The notes beneath the pieces are model-generated. The model worked only from the letters and a program-made list of their open reading frames with translations, had not been told where the DNA came from and made no database searches. From the NCBI RefSeq assembly GCF_000732945.1, contig NZ_CP008944.1, positions 900,553 through 964,552 of the forward strand: a DNA stretch of 64,000 bases, given 5' to 3'. The first letter of the stretch is position 1, and every line of letters begins with the position of its first letter. Position numbers and translations under genes: made by a program. Source of the DNA: Corynebacterium atypicum. GTDB taxonomy: Bacteria > Actinomycetota > Actinomycetes > Mycobacteriales > Mycobacteriaceae. Shown piece by piece: positions 1 through 11,639 of the stretch.

Positions 1-1493
<1,493 letters not shown>

Positions 1494-1498
1494 GGTAG

Positions 1499-2257
1499 AT
1501 GGCGCGTTCCACGCAGCTGAAGACCCAGCTGATCGCCTGCACGAGTTTCGTCGCCCCGCAAGACGTCGACTGGCAGGCCGACCCCTCGGCGACGGACGCC
1601 GAGGCGTTGACCGAGTTCGCCGGCCGGGCTTGTTACGAGACCTTTGACAAACCCAACCCGCACACGCGGACGACCGCCTCCTACATTCACCACGTTCTCG
1701 AAGTCGGCCACACCGCGCTGCTCGAGCACGCCTCGGCCACGATCTACGTGCGCGGGCTGTCCCGCTCGGCGAGCCACGAATTGGTGCGGCACCGCCACTT
1801 CTCGTTCTCGCAGCTGTCGCAGCGCTTTGTGCACACCGACGAGGCCGAGGTGGTAGTCCCCGAACTCATCCGCGAGGACCCGCAGCTCAACGAGCTGATG
1901 TTGCGCACCGTCGACGCCGCGCGGTTCGCCTATGAAGAACTGTTGACGGCCCTCGAGGAACGCCTGGCCGGCGAGCCCAACGCATTGCTGCGCAAGAAGC
2001 AGGCGCGCCAGGCAGCGCGGGCAGTGCTGCCGAACGCCACCGAGACGCGCATCGTGGTTACCGGGAATATGCGCGCCTGGCGGCACTTCATCGGGATGCG
2101 CGCGACCGAGCACGCCGACGTCGAGATTCGGACTCTGGCGGTCAGCTGCCTGAAACTCCTCCAAGAAAACGCCCCTGCCGTCTTCTCCGACTTCGAGATC
2201 ACCGAGCTTCCCGATGGCTCGTCGATGGCGACCAGCCCCTACGTGACCGACTTCTAG
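1499..2257 (+). CDS. thyX: Flavin-dependent thymidylate synthase ThyX
   Basis: ThyX makes dTMP from dUMP using methylene-tetrahydrofolate, FAD and NADPH. The 252-aa product carries the defining ThyX motif [13 protein letters not shown] at residues 97-109. The ATG lies 5 nt after the dapB stop, so the two are very likely co-transcribed and perhaps translationally coupled. No separate promoter is visible. Its place between dapB and dapA is a known actinobacterial arrangement; the link to the lysine pathway is genomic, not biochemical. Length and motif are complete and no defect is seen. Confidence 0.96.
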   Translation: MARSTQLKTQLIACTSFVAPQDVDWQADPSATDAEALTEFAGRACYETFDKPNPHTRTTASYIHHVLEVGHTALLEHASATIYVRGLSRSASHELVRHRHFSFSQLSQRFVHTDEAEVVVPELIREDPQLNELMLRTVDAARFAYEELLTALEERLAGEPNALLRKKQARQAARAVLPNATETRIVVTGNMRAWRHFIGMRATEHADVEIRTLAVSCLKLLQENAPAVFSDFEITELPDGSSMATSPYVTDF

Positions 2258-2319
2258 CCGGCATGACCCGGGCGGGTCGATGGGAAGAAGACGCCGCCAG
2301 GCAGGTACTCTGGTTGACC

Positions 2320-3225
2320 ATGAGTACAGGTTTGACTGCAACGAACGGCGCTGATCTTTTTGGCACCGTCTGCGTCGCGATGGTGACTCCGTTCGACGCG
2401 GATGGTGAACTTGACCTCGCGCAAGGCCGCGCACTCGCGGCCCACCTGGTGGATAACGGCATCGACGGGCTGATCCTGGCCGGGACCACCGGCGAATCGC
2501 CGACCACCACGACGTCGGAGAAGCTCGAGCTGCTTGCCGCCGTCAAGGACGAGGTAGGGGATCGCGCACGCATCGTCGCAGGGGCCGGGACGAACAACAC
2601 GGCCGCCTCGATCGAGCTTGCCCGCGCTTCCGCGGAGGCGGGAGCCGACGGCCTGCTGGTGGTCACGCCCTATTACTCCAAGCCTTCGCAAGAGGGCGTT
2701 TACCTGCACTTCAAAGCCGTTGCCGAGGCTACCGATCTGCCGGTGTGCCTCTACGACATTCCGGGGCGTTCGGGAATCCCGATTACCTCCGAGACCATTC
2801 TTCGCCTCGCTGAGCTACCCACCGTGAAGGCGGTCAAGGACGCAAAGGGTAATGTATCAGCGGCAACCCGGTTGATCGGCGAGACCGGCCTGGCGTGGTA
2901 CTCCGGGGACGACCCGTTGAACCTGCCTTGGCTGTCCGTGGGCGCAACCGGCTTTATCTCTGTGATCGGGCACGCGGCCCCGCGCGGGCTGAGGGATTGC
3001 TTCGACGCCTTTAGTCGCGGCGACCTGGTCCGAGCACGAGAACTCAACGCGCAACTCAATCCGCTGGTTCAAGCCCAGGCCCGCCTCGGCGGGGTAGCGA
3101 TGGCTAAGGCGGCCTTAAGACTACAAGGCCTAGAAGTGGGAGACCCCCGCCTACCCATTGCGCCCGCGAGCGCTGCCGAGATGGACCAGCTCAGTCAAGA
3201 CCTGCAGAAAGCTGGAGTCCTATAA
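2320..3225 (+). CDS. dapA: 4-hydroxy-tetrahydrodipicolinate synthase DapA
   Basis: DapA condenses pyruvate with aspartate semialdehyde, the first committed step to lysine and diaminopimelate. The 301-aa protein shows the GTTGES motif (55-60), the active-site Tyr in LYDIPGR (Tyr145) and the Schiff-base Lys in AVKDAKGN (Lys173). I chose ATG 2320 over the in-frame upstream codons because it matches family length and because a -10 box TACTCT (2306-2311) sits 8 nt before it, indicating that dapA has its own leaderless promoter in addition to read-through from dapB-thyX. rnj follows after 2 nt. Confidence 0.95.
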   Translation: MSTGLTATNGADLFGTVCVAMVTPFDADGELDLAQGRALAAHLVDNGIDGLILAGTTGESPTTTTSEKLELLAAVKDEVGDRARIVAGAGTNNTAASIELARASAEAGADGLLVVTPYYSKPSQEGVYLHFKAVAEATDLPVCLYDIPGRSGIPITSETILRLAELPTVKAVKDAKGNVSAATRLIGETGLAWYSGDDPLNLPWLSVGATGFISVIGHAAPRGLRDCFDAFSRGDLVRARELNAQLNPLVQAQARLGGVAMAKAALRLQGLEVGDPRLPIAPASAAEMDQLSQDLQKAGVL

Positions 3226-3227
3226 AT

Positions 3228-5252
3228 ATGTCTGAATCCCGTACCCGTTCCCGCAAGGTGACGAGGAAGGCGGGCCCGCCAGAAAATGAATCCGCGGCCG
3301 CACCCTCGTTCCAGCCGCCGGCAACAGACCCGGAGGCAGGAGAGGCCGGAAAGGGTTCTTCCGGGAGCTCGAAGAAGAAGGCCGGCGCCCGCGGCAAGGC
3401 AGGCGGCGGAAACTCGAAGGGCGCGTCCCACAATGGGGGCCGGAAGAATCGCGGCCGTCGTCAACGCGGCGGGCGGCGCACGCCGGTGAAATCCATGCAG
3501 GGCGCGGACCTGACGAAGCGGCTTCCGGAGCCGCCGCAGGCGCCCAAGGACGGCCTGCGCATCTACGCGCTCGGCGGCATCTCTGAGATCGGCCGCAACA
3601 TGACCGTCTTCGAGTACAACAACCGGTTGCTCATTGTCGACTGCGGTGTGCTCTTCCCGTCGTCCGGGGAGCCGGGTGTGGATCTGATCCTCCCGGACTT
3701 TGGGCCGATCGAAAACCACCTCGACCGCATCGAGGCGCTCGTGATCACCCACGGCCACGAAGACCACATTGGTGCCATTCCGTGGCTGCTCAAGCTGCGG
3801 CCGGATATCCCGATCCTGACGAGCAAGTTCACCTTGGCACTCATCGCGGCTAAGTGCAAGGAGCACCGCCAGCGCCCCAAGCTCATCGAGGTCTCGGAAT
3901 CTTCGAACGAGAACCACGGGCCGTTTAACCTGCGGTTCTGGACGGTCAACCACTCGATCCCGGACTGCCTGGGCATCGCGATCAAGACCGGCGCCGGGTT
4001 GGTGATCCACACCGGCGACATCAAGCTGGACCAGACCCCGATGGGTGGCAAGCCCACGGACCTGCCCGCGCTGTCGCGCTTTGGCGACGAAGGCGTGGAC
4101 CTGATGCTCTGCGACTCGACTAACGCCACCACCCCGGGCTTCTCCGGGTCCGAGCGCGAGGTAGCACCGACGCTGAAGCGATTGATCGGCGAGGCCAAGC
4201 AGCGCGTCATTGTCGCGTCGTTCGCCTCCAACGTCTACCGCGTGCAGGCCGCCGTCGACGCAGCGGTGGCCGCGGGCCGTAAGGTCGCCTTCAACGGCCG
4301 CTCGATGATCCGCAACATGGAGATCGCCGAGCGGATGGGCTATCTGAAAGCCCCGCGGGGGACCATCATCTCGGTCGATGACGCTGCGAAGCTCGCGCCG
4401 CACAAGGTTGTGCTCATCACGACTGGTACGCAGGGCGAGCCGATGGCCGCGCTGTCTCGCATGGCGCGCCGCGAACACCGCCAAATCACCGTCCGCGATG
4501 GCGACCTCATCATCCTGTCCTCGTCTCTGGTCCCGGGCAACGAGGAGGCCGTGTTCGGTGTGACCAACATGCTCGCCCAGATCGGGGCGACCGTGGTCAC
4601 CAGCCGCGATGCCAAGGTCCACACCTCCGGCCACGGCTACTCCGGGGAGCTGCTGTTCCTGTGGAACGCGGCCCGGCCGCGCAACGCGATGCCGGTGCAC
4701 GGCGAGTGGCGCCACCTGCGGGCGAACAAGGAGCTCGCCATCGCCACGGGCGTGGCTGAGGACCACACCGTCCTCGCGCAAAACGGCGTGGTGGTCGACC
4801 TGGTCGACGGCCATGCTCGCGTCGTGGGCCAGATCCCGGTGGGCCACCTGTACGTCGATGGGGTCACCATGGGCGAGGTGGACGCCGACGTCCTGGCCGA
4901 CCGCACTTCGTTGGGCGCCGGGGGCGTGGTGGATATCACCGCCGTCATCGACAGTCGTACCGGCAGCCTGCTGGAATCCCCGATGGTGCAGACCAAGGGC
5001 TTTGCGGAGAACGACAAGCAGATGGTGCCCGCCGTCCGCGAGCTCGTCGAAACCGTCATGCAGGATCTAGCGGCGGAGGGCGAGAACGACCCGTACCGCA
5101 TGGTCCGCCAGGTCCGCCGCAAGGTGTCGCGCTTTGTCGAGCAGAAGTGGCGTCGCGAACCGATGGTGCTGCCGACGGTCATCCCGATGACCGGTGATCA
5201 GACCGGACCGGTCGACGACGACGAGGTCGAAGCGAACCGAGAGTCGCTGTAG
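3228..5252 (+). CDS. rnj: Ribonuclease J
   Basis: RNase J is a metallo-beta-lactamase ribonuclease with endo- and 5'-3' exonuclease activity in mRNA decay and rRNA maturation. The 674-aa product has a disordered Ser/Gly/Lys/Arg-rich N-terminal tail (about 1-105), typical of actinobacterial members, followed by the MBL/beta-CASP core with the zinc motif HGHEDH at 175-180. Later metal-binding and beta-CASP segments continue without interruption to a complete C-terminus. The ATG is 2 nt after the dapA stop. A strong hairpin terminator at 5284-5320 ends the dapB-thyX-dapA-rnj unit. Confidence 0.95.
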   Translation: MSESRTRSRKVTRKAGPPENESAAAPSFQPPATDPEAGEAGKGSSGSSKKKAGARGKAGGGNSKGASHNGGRKNRGRRQRGGRRTPVKSMQGADLTKRLPEPPQAPKDGLRIYALGGISEIGRNMTVFEYNNRLLIVDCGVLFPSSGEPGVDLILPDFGPIENHLDRIEALVITHGHEDHIGAIPWLLKLRPDIPILTSKFTLALIAAKCKEHRQRPKLIEVSESSNENHGPFNLRFWTVNHSIPDCLGIAIKTGAGLVIHTGDIKLDQTPMGGKPTDLPALSRFGDEGVDLMLCDSTNATTPGFSGSEREVAPTLKRLIGEAKQRVIVASFASNVYRVQAAVDAAVAAGRKVAFNGRSMIRNMEIAERMGYLKAPRGTIISVDDAAKLAPHKVVLITTGTQGEPMAALSRMARREHRQITVRDGDLIILSSSLVPGNEEAVFGVTNMLAQIGATVVTSRDAKVHTSGHGYSGELLFLWNAARPRNAMPVHGEWRHLRANKELAIATGVAEDHTVLAQNGVVVDLVDGHARVVGQIPVGHLYVDGVTMGEVDADVLADRTSLGAGGVVDITAVIDSRTGSLLESPMVQTKGFAENDKQMVPAVRELVETVMQDLAAEGENDPYRMVRQVRRKVSRFVEQKWRREPMVLPTVIPMTGDQTGPVDDDEVEANRESL

Positions 5253-5283
5253 GCGGCCTTTCGGGCGACGGCCCGCACGCCGG

Positions 5284-5320
5284 GGCGCCGAGGTAGCAGG
5301 CGTGAGCCCACCTCGGCGCC
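5284..5320 (+). terminator. Rho-independent terminator after rnj
   Basis: A perfect 11-bp inverted repeat (GGCGCCGAGGT at 5284-5294, ACCTCGGCGCC at 5310-5320) with a 15-nt loop starts 32 nt after the rnj stop and is followed by a short T stretch. Confidence 0.85.
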
Positions 5321-5359
5321 TTTGCCTGTGTGGCCACGGGCAGCGGCTACCATGAGGCT

Positions 5360-5986
5360 ATGACTTTTGCCGCTGCCGAACGCCGCCGCCTTGCCGCGTT
5401 GCTCCTTGAAAAAGGCCCCCAAGCTCCCACACTGTGCGAGGGCTGGCAGGCTCTCGACCTCGCTGCGCACCTGTATATTCGGGAGCACCGTCCCGACGCA
5501 GCCGCCGGCATGTTTGTGCCGGCGTTGTCTGGCCACCTGGACACAATCACCAGCCGGGTCAAGCAACGTGGGTTGGAAAAGGTTGTGAACGCGTGGGCGG
5601 CCGGGCCGCCGCGGTGGAACCCGATGCGCTACCTGGATCGCTTAGTCAATACCGCGGAGAACTTTGTGCACCTCGAGGACCTGCGGCGGGGCGGCGGGGA
5701 GGTGAAGCAACGCGATTTTTCGCAGTCCGTCGACGACGAGCTGTGGGCGCTTCTTGGACGGCTGGCGCCGATGTTTCTTGGCAAATCGAAAAAGCCGGTG
5801 GTGCTTATTGCCCCCGGCAGGCAACCTATCGTATGCGCACGCGGCCGAGGGGTGGCCACCCAGGGCGACGACGTGGTGCGCGTCAGTGGCACGCCGGGGG
5901 AGTTGGTGCTGTGGGTCTACGGCCGCGAGAAGGTCGAGGTAGAGATTAACGGAGACGAGTCCGCCATTCGCCGGTCAAGCGTGTAG
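5360..5986 (+). CDS. TIGR03085-family metal-binding protein (maleylpyruvate isomerase/DinB-like fold)
   Basis: The 208-aa protein starts FAAAERRRLAALLL and continues with PTLCEGWQALDLAAHLYIREHRP, the layout of the mycothiol-dependent maleylpyruvate isomerase N-terminal domain, a four-helix DinB-like bundle in which a His near residue 38 (DLAAHL) is a metal ligand. Members of this actinobacterial family are mostly uncharacterised; a mycothiol-linked role is family inference only. I chose ATG 5360, not the in-frame ATG 30 nt upstream, because a TACCAT -10 box (5348-5353) lies 6 nt before it, fitting a leaderless transcript. It stands alone between the rnj terminator and ftsK. Confidence 0.8.
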   Translation: MTFAAAERRRLAALLLEKGPQAPTLCEGWQALDLAAHLYIREHRPDAAAGMFVPALSGHLDTITSRVKQRGLEKVVNAWAAGPPRWNPMRYLDRLVNTAENFVHLEDLRRGGGEVKQRDFSQSVDDELWALLGRLAPMFLGKSKKPVVLIAPGRQPIVCARGRGVATQGDDVVRVSGTPGELVLWVYGREKVEVEINGDESAIRRSSV

Positions 5987-6054
5987 GCTTTATTGTGCGA
6001 AAAACGCGAAACGCCGTGAGGTCTGTGTGATAGCTGGGGGAGAAACAAACTAGG

Positions 6055-9000
6055 GTGAGTGACATGTCTGCGAGCAAGCGCAGTGGGAGCCCGCAGCGGC
6101 GCCCACCTAAAAAACGTCGCCGGGAGCGGGACCCGTTGGCCCCGTCCACCTCGGCGTTTCGCGCTGCCGAGACCTCGGGAGAGCGCACAGGGAGCGCGTT
6201 TTCTGCCCTCACCGAGGCTTTTCGCCGCGCGCCGGATCAATCCGCGGGCGCCGGCAAGCGGGCCAGGAAAGTGGAAGACTCCGGTACCCGCGGATCGCGC
6301 TGGTTGCGGCGCGGGCGAGGTGAACAACGTGCACAGAACGAAGGAAAGGACACTTCACCAGGGATGGCACGGAAGGTAGCCACACCCGCCGCGGCGGACG
6401 CTGAGAACGGGGAGACAGCCGGTGCCGACGGGGGCGGCGGTTTGGCCTCCCGGGGCAGCTTCGGCGACCGTTCAGACGCGGTGGGGTTGATTCTCCTTGG
6501 ATTGGCGGCCATCCTCGGCGCCTCGGTCTGGATGGATATCGCCGGCCCCGTCGGCGCCGGAATAGCCGCGGGAGTGCACTTCGTCATCGGGTCTGGGGCG
6601 TTGATCCTTCCGGTACTGCTCGTCGCCGCGGCGCTCGTCGTGATGCTCGGTACCCCGCAGCCGGTGCAGGTGCAGTGGCGGGTAACGGCTGGCTTAGCGG
6701 TGCTCGCCGTGGCCATGCTGGGCCTGATCCACGTGATTTCTGGCAATCCCTCCGACTGGGAGTCTCGGATGCAAGCTGGCGGGGGCATCGGCACGCTGGT
6801 CGGCGGGCTGCTCGCCGCCGGGTTCAGCTCCTACGTCGCCATCCCGCTGCTCATCTTGATCCTCACCTACGGGGCCCTCTTAGTCACCGGTATTACCGTG
6901 CGCCAGGCATGGGAGGCTCTCGTCAGCTGGGTGGGCGGCGCGCTCACCGCTGGCAACGCGGCCTCGGATGCCGAGGACGCCGACGATCTCTACGGCGGCG
7001 TCGACAATGAACTCGAGCGGCGGGCCTCCGGGCAGGTGCCGCGCACGCCGTGCCCGAGCCTCGCGGTCAAGCCCGCGCGGAAGAAGCCCAGGCCCCGCAC
7101 CCCGATGGAAGCCTATCCGGTAGCTCAGGCCGACCGGGGTACGCTTTTCGATGCCCCGACGCCCGACCAGCGCTTCGCCAACGCGGACACCGGACCGCTA
7201 CCGGTGGTCGCCTCGGATACCGAGCCGGCTAGCTCCAAACCTCGAAAGCCCGCTCGCGCCTCCCGGCGCACGGCCCCCGCGTCGCGGGCGGCGGCGGACA
7301 AGCCGGCCGACCAGACGGCGGCCTCAGCCAAGGACGCGGAAGAAAAGGACCCGGTGGCGCGCTCGCGGGAGGCGATGCGCACCGCGATCATCGCCCGCTC
7401 GGGTATCGATCCAGCCAAGATTCCCGCGAGTACCCCGAAAAGCGAGCAGCAACAGCCCGCCGCGTCCCCGGAGAAGCGAGAGCCCGAGGGCGACCAAGAC
7501 TACGAGCTGCCGTCGACGAGCCTATTGATTGACGGCGAGCCGCCGAAGACGCGCTCCGAGGTCAACGACCGCATCATCGAGGCGATCACCGAGGTATTCG
7601 CTGAGTTTAAGGTCAACGCCGCGGTGACGGGATTTTCGCGCGGGCCCACGGTCACCCGCTACGAGGTGGAGCTCGGCCCCGGCGTCAAGGTCTCCAAGAT
7701 CACCAACCTCCAGTCCAACCTGGCCTACGCGGTGGCCACCGATAACGTCCGCTTGCTCACCCCGATCCCGGGGAAGTCGGCCGTGGGCATCGAGGTGCCG
7801 AACACGGACCGCGAATTGGTCCGGTTGGCAGACGTCCTTAACGCCCCCGCGGTGACCTCGAACCACGACCCGATGCTCATCGGGCTGGGCAAGGATATTG
7901 AAGGAGACTTCGTCTCCGCGTCGGTGCAGAAGATGCCGCACCTGCTGGTCGCCGGTTCTACGGGTTCCGGTAAGTCGGCGTTTGTGAACTCGATGCTTGT
8001 CTCGCTTCTGACCCGGGCGACCCCGGAAGAGGTGCGCCTCATCCTGGTCGATCCGAAGATGGTCGAGCTCACCCCCTACGAGGGCATCCCGCACCTCATC
8101 ACGCCCATCATCACACAGCCGAAGAAGGCCTCGGCGGCGCTGCAGTGGCTCGTAGAGGAGATGGAACAGCGCTACCTGGACATGAAATCCGCGCGAGTGC
8201 GCCACATTAAGGACTTCAACCGAAAGGTGTGCGCCGGCCAGGTGACCGCGCCGGCCGGTTCCCAGCGGGAGTACCGCCCGTACCCGTTCATCGTCTGCGT
8301 CGTCGACGAGCTCGCCGATCTCATGATGACCGCGCCGAAGGAGATCGAGGATTCGATCGTCCGGATCACCCAGAAGGCCCGCGCCGCGGGAATCCACCTG
8401 GTGCTGGCCACCCAGCGCCCCTCGGTGGACGTGGTGACCGGGTTGATCAAGACCAACGTTCCCTCGCGGCTGGCCTTCGCGACGTCTTCCTTGACCGACT
8501 CGCGGGTCATCCTGGATCAGTCGGGTGCGGAAAAGCTGATCGGCATGGGCGACGCCCTCTTCATCCCCCAGGGGGCGGGGCGGCCGCAGCGCCTCCAGGG
8601 CGCCTTCGTCACCGACGAAGAGATTCAGCGCGTAGTCGAGGCGGCGAAGGCCCAGGCCGAGCCGCACTATACCGAGGGCGTAACCGAGGAGAAGCAGTCC
8701 GAGGCGAAGAAAGAGATCGACGAGGACATCGGCAAAGACCTCGACGACCTTCTCGAGGCCGTGGAGCTGGTGGTGACCTCCCAGCTCGGCTCGACTTCGA
8801 TGTTGCAGCGCAAGCTGCGCATCGGATTCGCCAAGGCGGGTCGCCTGATGGACCTGATGGAAACGCGCGGCGTCGTCGGCCCCTCGCAGGGCTCGAAGGC
8901 GCGCGAGGTCCTGGTAAAACCCGAGGAGCTCGACACGATCATCTGGATGATCAAGGGCGCGGACCCGGCCGAGGCACCGAAGGAGGCCGACGCGGAAGAT

Positions 9001-9093
9001 GCCACGGCCGGCGGGGCGGACGGCTCGGATTGGGCCGAGCCTGCCCGCACAGTGTCCGCGGCCGGTACCAATCCGTCCGGCGGAGCGGTCTAG
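6055..9093 (+). CDS. ftsK: DNA translocase FtsK
   Basis: FtsK pumps chromosomal DNA at the septum during division and helps resolve chromosome dimers. The 1012-aa product has a basic N-terminus, four or more membrane segments between about residues 140 and 285, a Pro/Ala/Lys-rich linker, and a RecA-like motor with Walker [10 protein letters not shown] near 633-641 and Walker [10 protein letters not shown] near 747-755. The C-terminal winged-helix gamma domain (about 900-970, ending KAREVLV) would read the KOPS orienting sequences. I start at GTG 6055, which has a GGGGGAG ribosome site at good spacing; ATG 6064 is the alternative. Confidence 0.95.
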   Translation: MSDMSASKRSGSPQRRPPKKRRRERDPLAPSTSAFRAAETSGERTGSAFSALTEAFRRAPDQSAGAGKRARKVEDSGTRGSRWLRRGRGEQRAQNEGKDTSPGMARKVATPAAADAENGETAGADGGGGLASRGSFGDRSDAVGLILLGLAAILGASVWMDIAGPVGAGIAAGVHFVIGSGALILPVLLVAAALVVMLGTPQPVQVQWRVTAGLAVLAVAMLGLIHVISGNPSDWESRMQAGGGIGTLVGGLLAAGFSSYVAIPLLILILTYGALLVTGITVRQAWEALVSWVGGALTAGNAASDAEDADDLYGGVDNELERRASGQVPRTPCPSLAVKPARKKPRPRTPMEAYPVAQADRGTLFDAPTPDQRFANADTGPLPVVASDTEPASSKPRKPARASRRTAPASRAAADKPADQTAASAKDAEEKDPVARSREAMRTAIIARSGIDPAKIPASTPKSEQQQPAASPEKREPEGDQDYELPSTSLLIDGEPPKTRSEVNDRIIEAITEVFAEFKVNAAVTGFSRGPTVTRYEVELGPGVKVSKITNLQSNLAYAVATDNVRLLTPIPGKSAVGIEVPNTDRELVRLADVLNAPAVTSNHDPMLIGLGKDIEGDFVSASVQKMPHLLVAGSTGSGKSAFVNSMLVSLLTRATPEEVRLILVDPKMVELTPYEGIPHLITPIITQPKKASAALQWLVEEMEQRYLDMKSARVRHIKDFNRKVCAGQVTAPAGSQREYRPYPFIVCVVDELADLMMTAPKEIEDSIVRITQKARAAGIHLVLATQRPSVDVVTGLIKTNVPSRLAFATSSLTDSRVILDQSGAEKLIGMGDALFIPQGAGRPQRLQGAFVTDEEIQRVVEAAKAQAEPHYTEGVTEEKQSEAKKEIDEDIGKDLDDLLEAVELVVTSQLGSTSMLQRKLRIGFAKAGRLMDLMETRGVVGPSQGSKAREVLVKPEELDTIIWMIKGADPAEAPKEADAEDATAGGADGSDWAEPARTVSAAGTNPSGGAV

Positions 9094-9150
9094 CCGAGCT
9101 GCAGCACCAACCTGGGCGATGAGGCGCAGACCACGATCTTGGGTAAGATA

Positions 9151-9335
9151 ACCGCCCATGGAGGGGAGTACCCCGCCCCACGGTGGTGATCGTCAGCACG
9201 GCGTGCGATGCGCCCGGTCACCCCGGCTCGGCTGCTTGCCGGCCTTCTTCGCCGCACTGGCTGCCGGCGCGGCGGGCGCCGCGGCGACCGAGTTGGGGGA
9301 GACCTCCGGTGATTTTTGTCCCTATTACCGGAGGT
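9151..9335 (+). promoter_or_regulatory. yybP-ykoY manganese riboswitch upstream of terC
   Basis: The leader of terC contains the two most conserved parts of the yybP-ykoY aptamer: GGGGAGTA (9163-9170) and GAGACC (9299-9304). They are closed by a stem formed by GGAGG (9160-9164) and CCTCC (9303-9307). The same 3' arm, ACCTCCGGT (9302-9310), is also perfectly complementary to ACCGGAGGT (9327-9335), which contains the terC ribosome site. Ligand binding should hold the arm in the aptamer and free the ribosome site; without ligand the 9-bp hairpin hides it. This RNA family senses Mn2+ and commonly controls TerC/MntP exporters. A TAAGAT -10 box is at 9144-9149. The middle of the aptamer was not folded in detail. 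Confidence 0.85.
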
Positions 9336-9344
9336 AATTGACTG

Positions 9345-10364
9345 ATGACGGTGCCGCTATGGATCTGGGCGGTCACCCTAGTGGTGATCCTCGGATTTTT
9401 TGTCTTCGACTTTTATTCGCACGTGCGCACCCCCCACGAGCCAAGCCTGAAAGAGGCCGCGGGCTGGTCCATCTTCTACGTGGTCTTGGCGCTGCTCTTC
9501 GGGGTCTTCGTCTACGTTGTGTGGACCCACCAGCATGGCGTGGAGTTCCTCACGGGCTACGTCACGGAAAAGGCGTTATCGATTGACAACCTCTTCGTCT
9601 TCGCGCTGATCATGGGGGCCTTCCAGATCCCACGCAAGTACCAGCAAAAGGTGCTGCTCATCGGCATCGCGCTGGCGCTGTTCTTCCGTCTGCTGTTCAT
9701 CCTCGCCGGTGCAGCCGTCATCGAGGCGTGGTCGGACGTGTTCTATATCTTCGGTATCTTCCTGCTTGTCACGGCGGCGAAGATGGTGATCGACGAGGCG
9801 CGCGACGCGCCGCCGACGGACCCGAACGATATGTGGGTGATCAAGGCACTGCGCAAGGTGGTTCCGGTCACCACGGGGTTCGAGTCGGACCACCTCATCG
9901 TGCACAAGAAGGGCGCGCACGCGGTCACCCCGCTGATGGTGGCGCTCATCGCGATCGGGCTTATCGACGTCATGTTCGCCCTGGACTCCATCCCCGCGAT
10001 TTACGGGATTACCACCGAGGCCTATTTGGTCTTTACCACCAACGCGTTCTCTTTGCTGGGCCTGCGCCAGATGTATTTCCTTTTGGACGGGCTGCTGGAT
10101 CGCTTGGTCTATCTTTCCTACGGGCTCTCGATGATCCTGGGATTCATCGGCGTGAAGCTCATCTTGCACGCGCTGCACGAGAACAATCTGCCGTTTATTA
10201 ATGGCGGTGAGAACCTGGAGTCAGCCCCGGAGGTGGGCACGGAGGCGTCGCTCATCGTCATCGTGGTGGTGCTGACTATCACGGTGGTTGCCTCGGTGTG
10301 GAAGAACAAGCGTGATCAGGCCAGCGGGGCCGTCGATACGCGGCAGAAGGCGCCGCGCGAGTAG
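9345..10364 (+). CDS. TerC family membrane protein, probable Mn2+ exporter
   Basis: The 339-aa polytopic protein has about nine hydrophobic segments and the TerC/Alx hallmarks: acidic residues inside membrane helices in EKALSIDNLFVFALI and in DVMFALDSIPAIYGIT. TerC/Alx proteins export manganese and protect proteins exported through Sec. The ATG is 9 nt after a strong ACCGGAGG ribosome site that is part of the upstream riboswitch hairpin, so translation is probably induced by Mn2+. The riboswitch strongly supports the manganese-efflux reading over the older tellurite-resistance label. No co-transcribed partner is evident; pgsA follows with its own -10 box. Confidence 0.9.
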   Translation: MTVPLWIWAVTLVVILGFFVFDFYSHVRTPHEPSLKEAAGWSIFYVVLALLFGVFVYVVWTHQHGVEFLTGYVTEKALSIDNLFVFALIMGAFQIPRKYQQKVLLIGIALALFFRLLFILAGAAVIEAWSDVFYIFGIFLLVTAAKMVIDEARDAPPTDPNDMWVIKALRKVVPVTTGFESDHLIVHKKGAHAVTPLMVALIAIGLIDVMFALDSIPAIYGITTEAYLVFTTNAFSLLGLRQMYFLLDGLLDRLVYLSYGLSMILGFIGVKLILHALHENNLPFINGGENLESAPEVGTEASLIVIVVVLTITVVASVWKNKRDQASGAVDTRQKAPRE

Positions 10365-10435
10365 ACTCCGCGAACTTCTCGGGCTACGGGCGCCTACCTG
10401 CGCGCCCGAGTGGCCTGCGGGGTAGGGTTGTGGGC

Positions 10436-11005
10436 GTGTCTAATCTCAACGTGCCCAACGTGTTGACGAGTCTGCGGATTATCTTTGTTCCCGTCTTCGC
10501 GTGGCTCGTGATCCGTTCCGAAGGCGAACACCTCGGGTGGATGTGGTCGGCCTTTGCGTTGTTCGTCGCGCTGATGATCACCGACAAGCTCGACGGCGAC
10601 ATCGCCCGGGCGCGCAATTTGGTGACGGATTTTGGCAAGATCGCCGACCCGATCGCCGATAAGGCCCTGATGATCACGGCGCTGGTGTGCCTGAATGTGA
10701 CAGCGGGCTTGAGTTGGTGGGCGACGGCCATCATCGTCGTGCGTGAGTTGGGCATCACCGTCTGGCGCATGGTGCAACTGCGCAGGGGCCGGGTGGTGCC
10801 GGCGTCCAAGGGCGGCAAGTTGAAGACGGCCCTGCAGACCCTCGCGGTGGGGTTGTACTTGTGCCCGCTTCCGGGCTGGATGGACATTCCCACCGAGGTT
10901 GTGATGTGGCTGGCTGTGCTCGTCACGGCGGTGACCGGTGTGCAGTACCTGGTGGATTCGCACCGCGAGAACGCCGGCGCGGGCACCGAAGCTGCGCGGG
11001 CGTAG
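10436..11005 (+). CDS. pgsA: CDP-diacylglycerol--glycerol-3-phosphate 3-phosphatidyltransferase PgsA
   Basis: PgsA makes phosphatidylglycerophosphate, precursor of phosphatidylglycerol and cardiolipin. The 189-aa membrane protein carries the CDP-alcohol phosphotransferase signature D50-x2-DG-x2-AR-x8-G-x3-D-x3-D75 and several hydrophobic segments. I prefer GTG 10436 over GTG 10430: a TAGGGT -10 box at 10423-10428 lies exactly 7 nt before 10436, the leaderless spacing seen repeatedly here. It is followed by the cinA remnant and then clgR, the order usual in corynebacteria and mycobacteria. Confidence 0.92.
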   Translation: MSNLNVPNVLTSLRIIFVPVFAWLVIRSEGEHLGWMWSAFALFVALMITDKLDGDIARARNLVTDFGKIADPIADKALMITALVCLNVTAGLSWWATAIIVVRELGITVWRMVQLRRGRVVPASKGGKLKTALQTLAVGLYLCPLPGWMDIPTEVVMWLAVLVTAVTGVQYLVDSHRENAGAGTEAARA

Positions 11006-11028
11006 GCGCTGTTGAGGGTAGCCGACTG

Positions 11029-11639
11029 ATGGCCACGAATAGCTGTTCCTCGTCCCAGTGGGACGAGCGTGTCCAGCCGGCGCAGCTTACGGAGCTTGCC
11101 CGCTGCGTCATCGAGGAGCTGTGCGAGCGCGGGGAAACGCTCGGCCTGTGCGAGTCGCTTACCGCGGGGCTTGCGTGTGCGACGCTCGCCTCGGTGCCGG
11201 GGGCTTCGGCAGTGTTGCGCGGGGGGTTGGTCACGTACGCCACGGACCTCAAGCAAAGCCTAGCGCTTGTCGACGCCGCGGTGCTTGCGCAGTTCGGGCC
11301 CGTTGCGGCGGAGACGGCGCGGCAGATGGCTCGTGGCGCCAGCCGGCAGTTGGGCTGTGATTGGGCGGTGTCGCTGACCGGGGTAGCAGGCCCGAGTAAG
11401 CAGGATGGTCACCCCGTGGGGGAGGTGTGGCTAGGGCTTTTTCCCCGCGCCCGGTGACCCCGGATGCCGGCGGAGAAGGGGAAGGACCCGTGGCAGATGG
11501 CTCAGCTGCTGCGCCGGGGCCCGGGAGTTTTCCTGGGTGCGTGGCGGTTCGGCTTGAGCTTTCTGGTACGCGCCAGGAGATCCGCGAGAAGGCGGTGGCC
11601 GCGTCGCTGCGGCTGCTGCTGGATCGAGTGCGCGGCTAG
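11029..11639 (+). pseudogene. cinA: CinA family (nicotinamide-nucleotide amidohydrolase) gene, frameshifted
   Basis: CinA/PncC proteins deamidate NMN in pyridine salvage. From ATG 11029 the frame encodes a normal CinA C-terminal domain with the CESLTAG motif, then TGVAGPSKQDG and GEVWLGLF, but stops at 11457. The expected C-terminus, VRLELSGTRQEIREK followed by ASLRLLLDRVRG, continues in the next frame to 11639. One missing base near the T5/C4 run (about 11437-11445) explains the break; restoring it gives a continuous protein of about 200 aa with a Gly/Pro-rich insert. It is either a real frameshift mutation or a sequencing undercall. The last 4 nt overlap the clgR stop on the other strand. 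Confidence 0.75.

Noticed and set aside
3195..4847. 550-codon minus-strand frame opposite rnj
   Set aside because: His/Arg/Asp-rich composition typical of an antisense shadow; rnj has complete RNase J motifs.
7522..9159. 545-codon minus-strand frame opposite ftsK
   Set aside because: Antisense shadow of the conserved FtsK motor domain; no recognisable motifs.
9158..9334. 58-codon open frame from ATG 9158 in the terC leader
   Set aside because: It coincides with the riboswitch aptamer and its conserved elements; it has no ribosome site and the sequence is not protein-like.
11427..11460. Programmed -1 frameshifting in cinA
   Set aside because: There is no canonical slippery heptamer with a downstream structure, and similar breaks occur in unrelated genes, so mutation or miscall is more likely.
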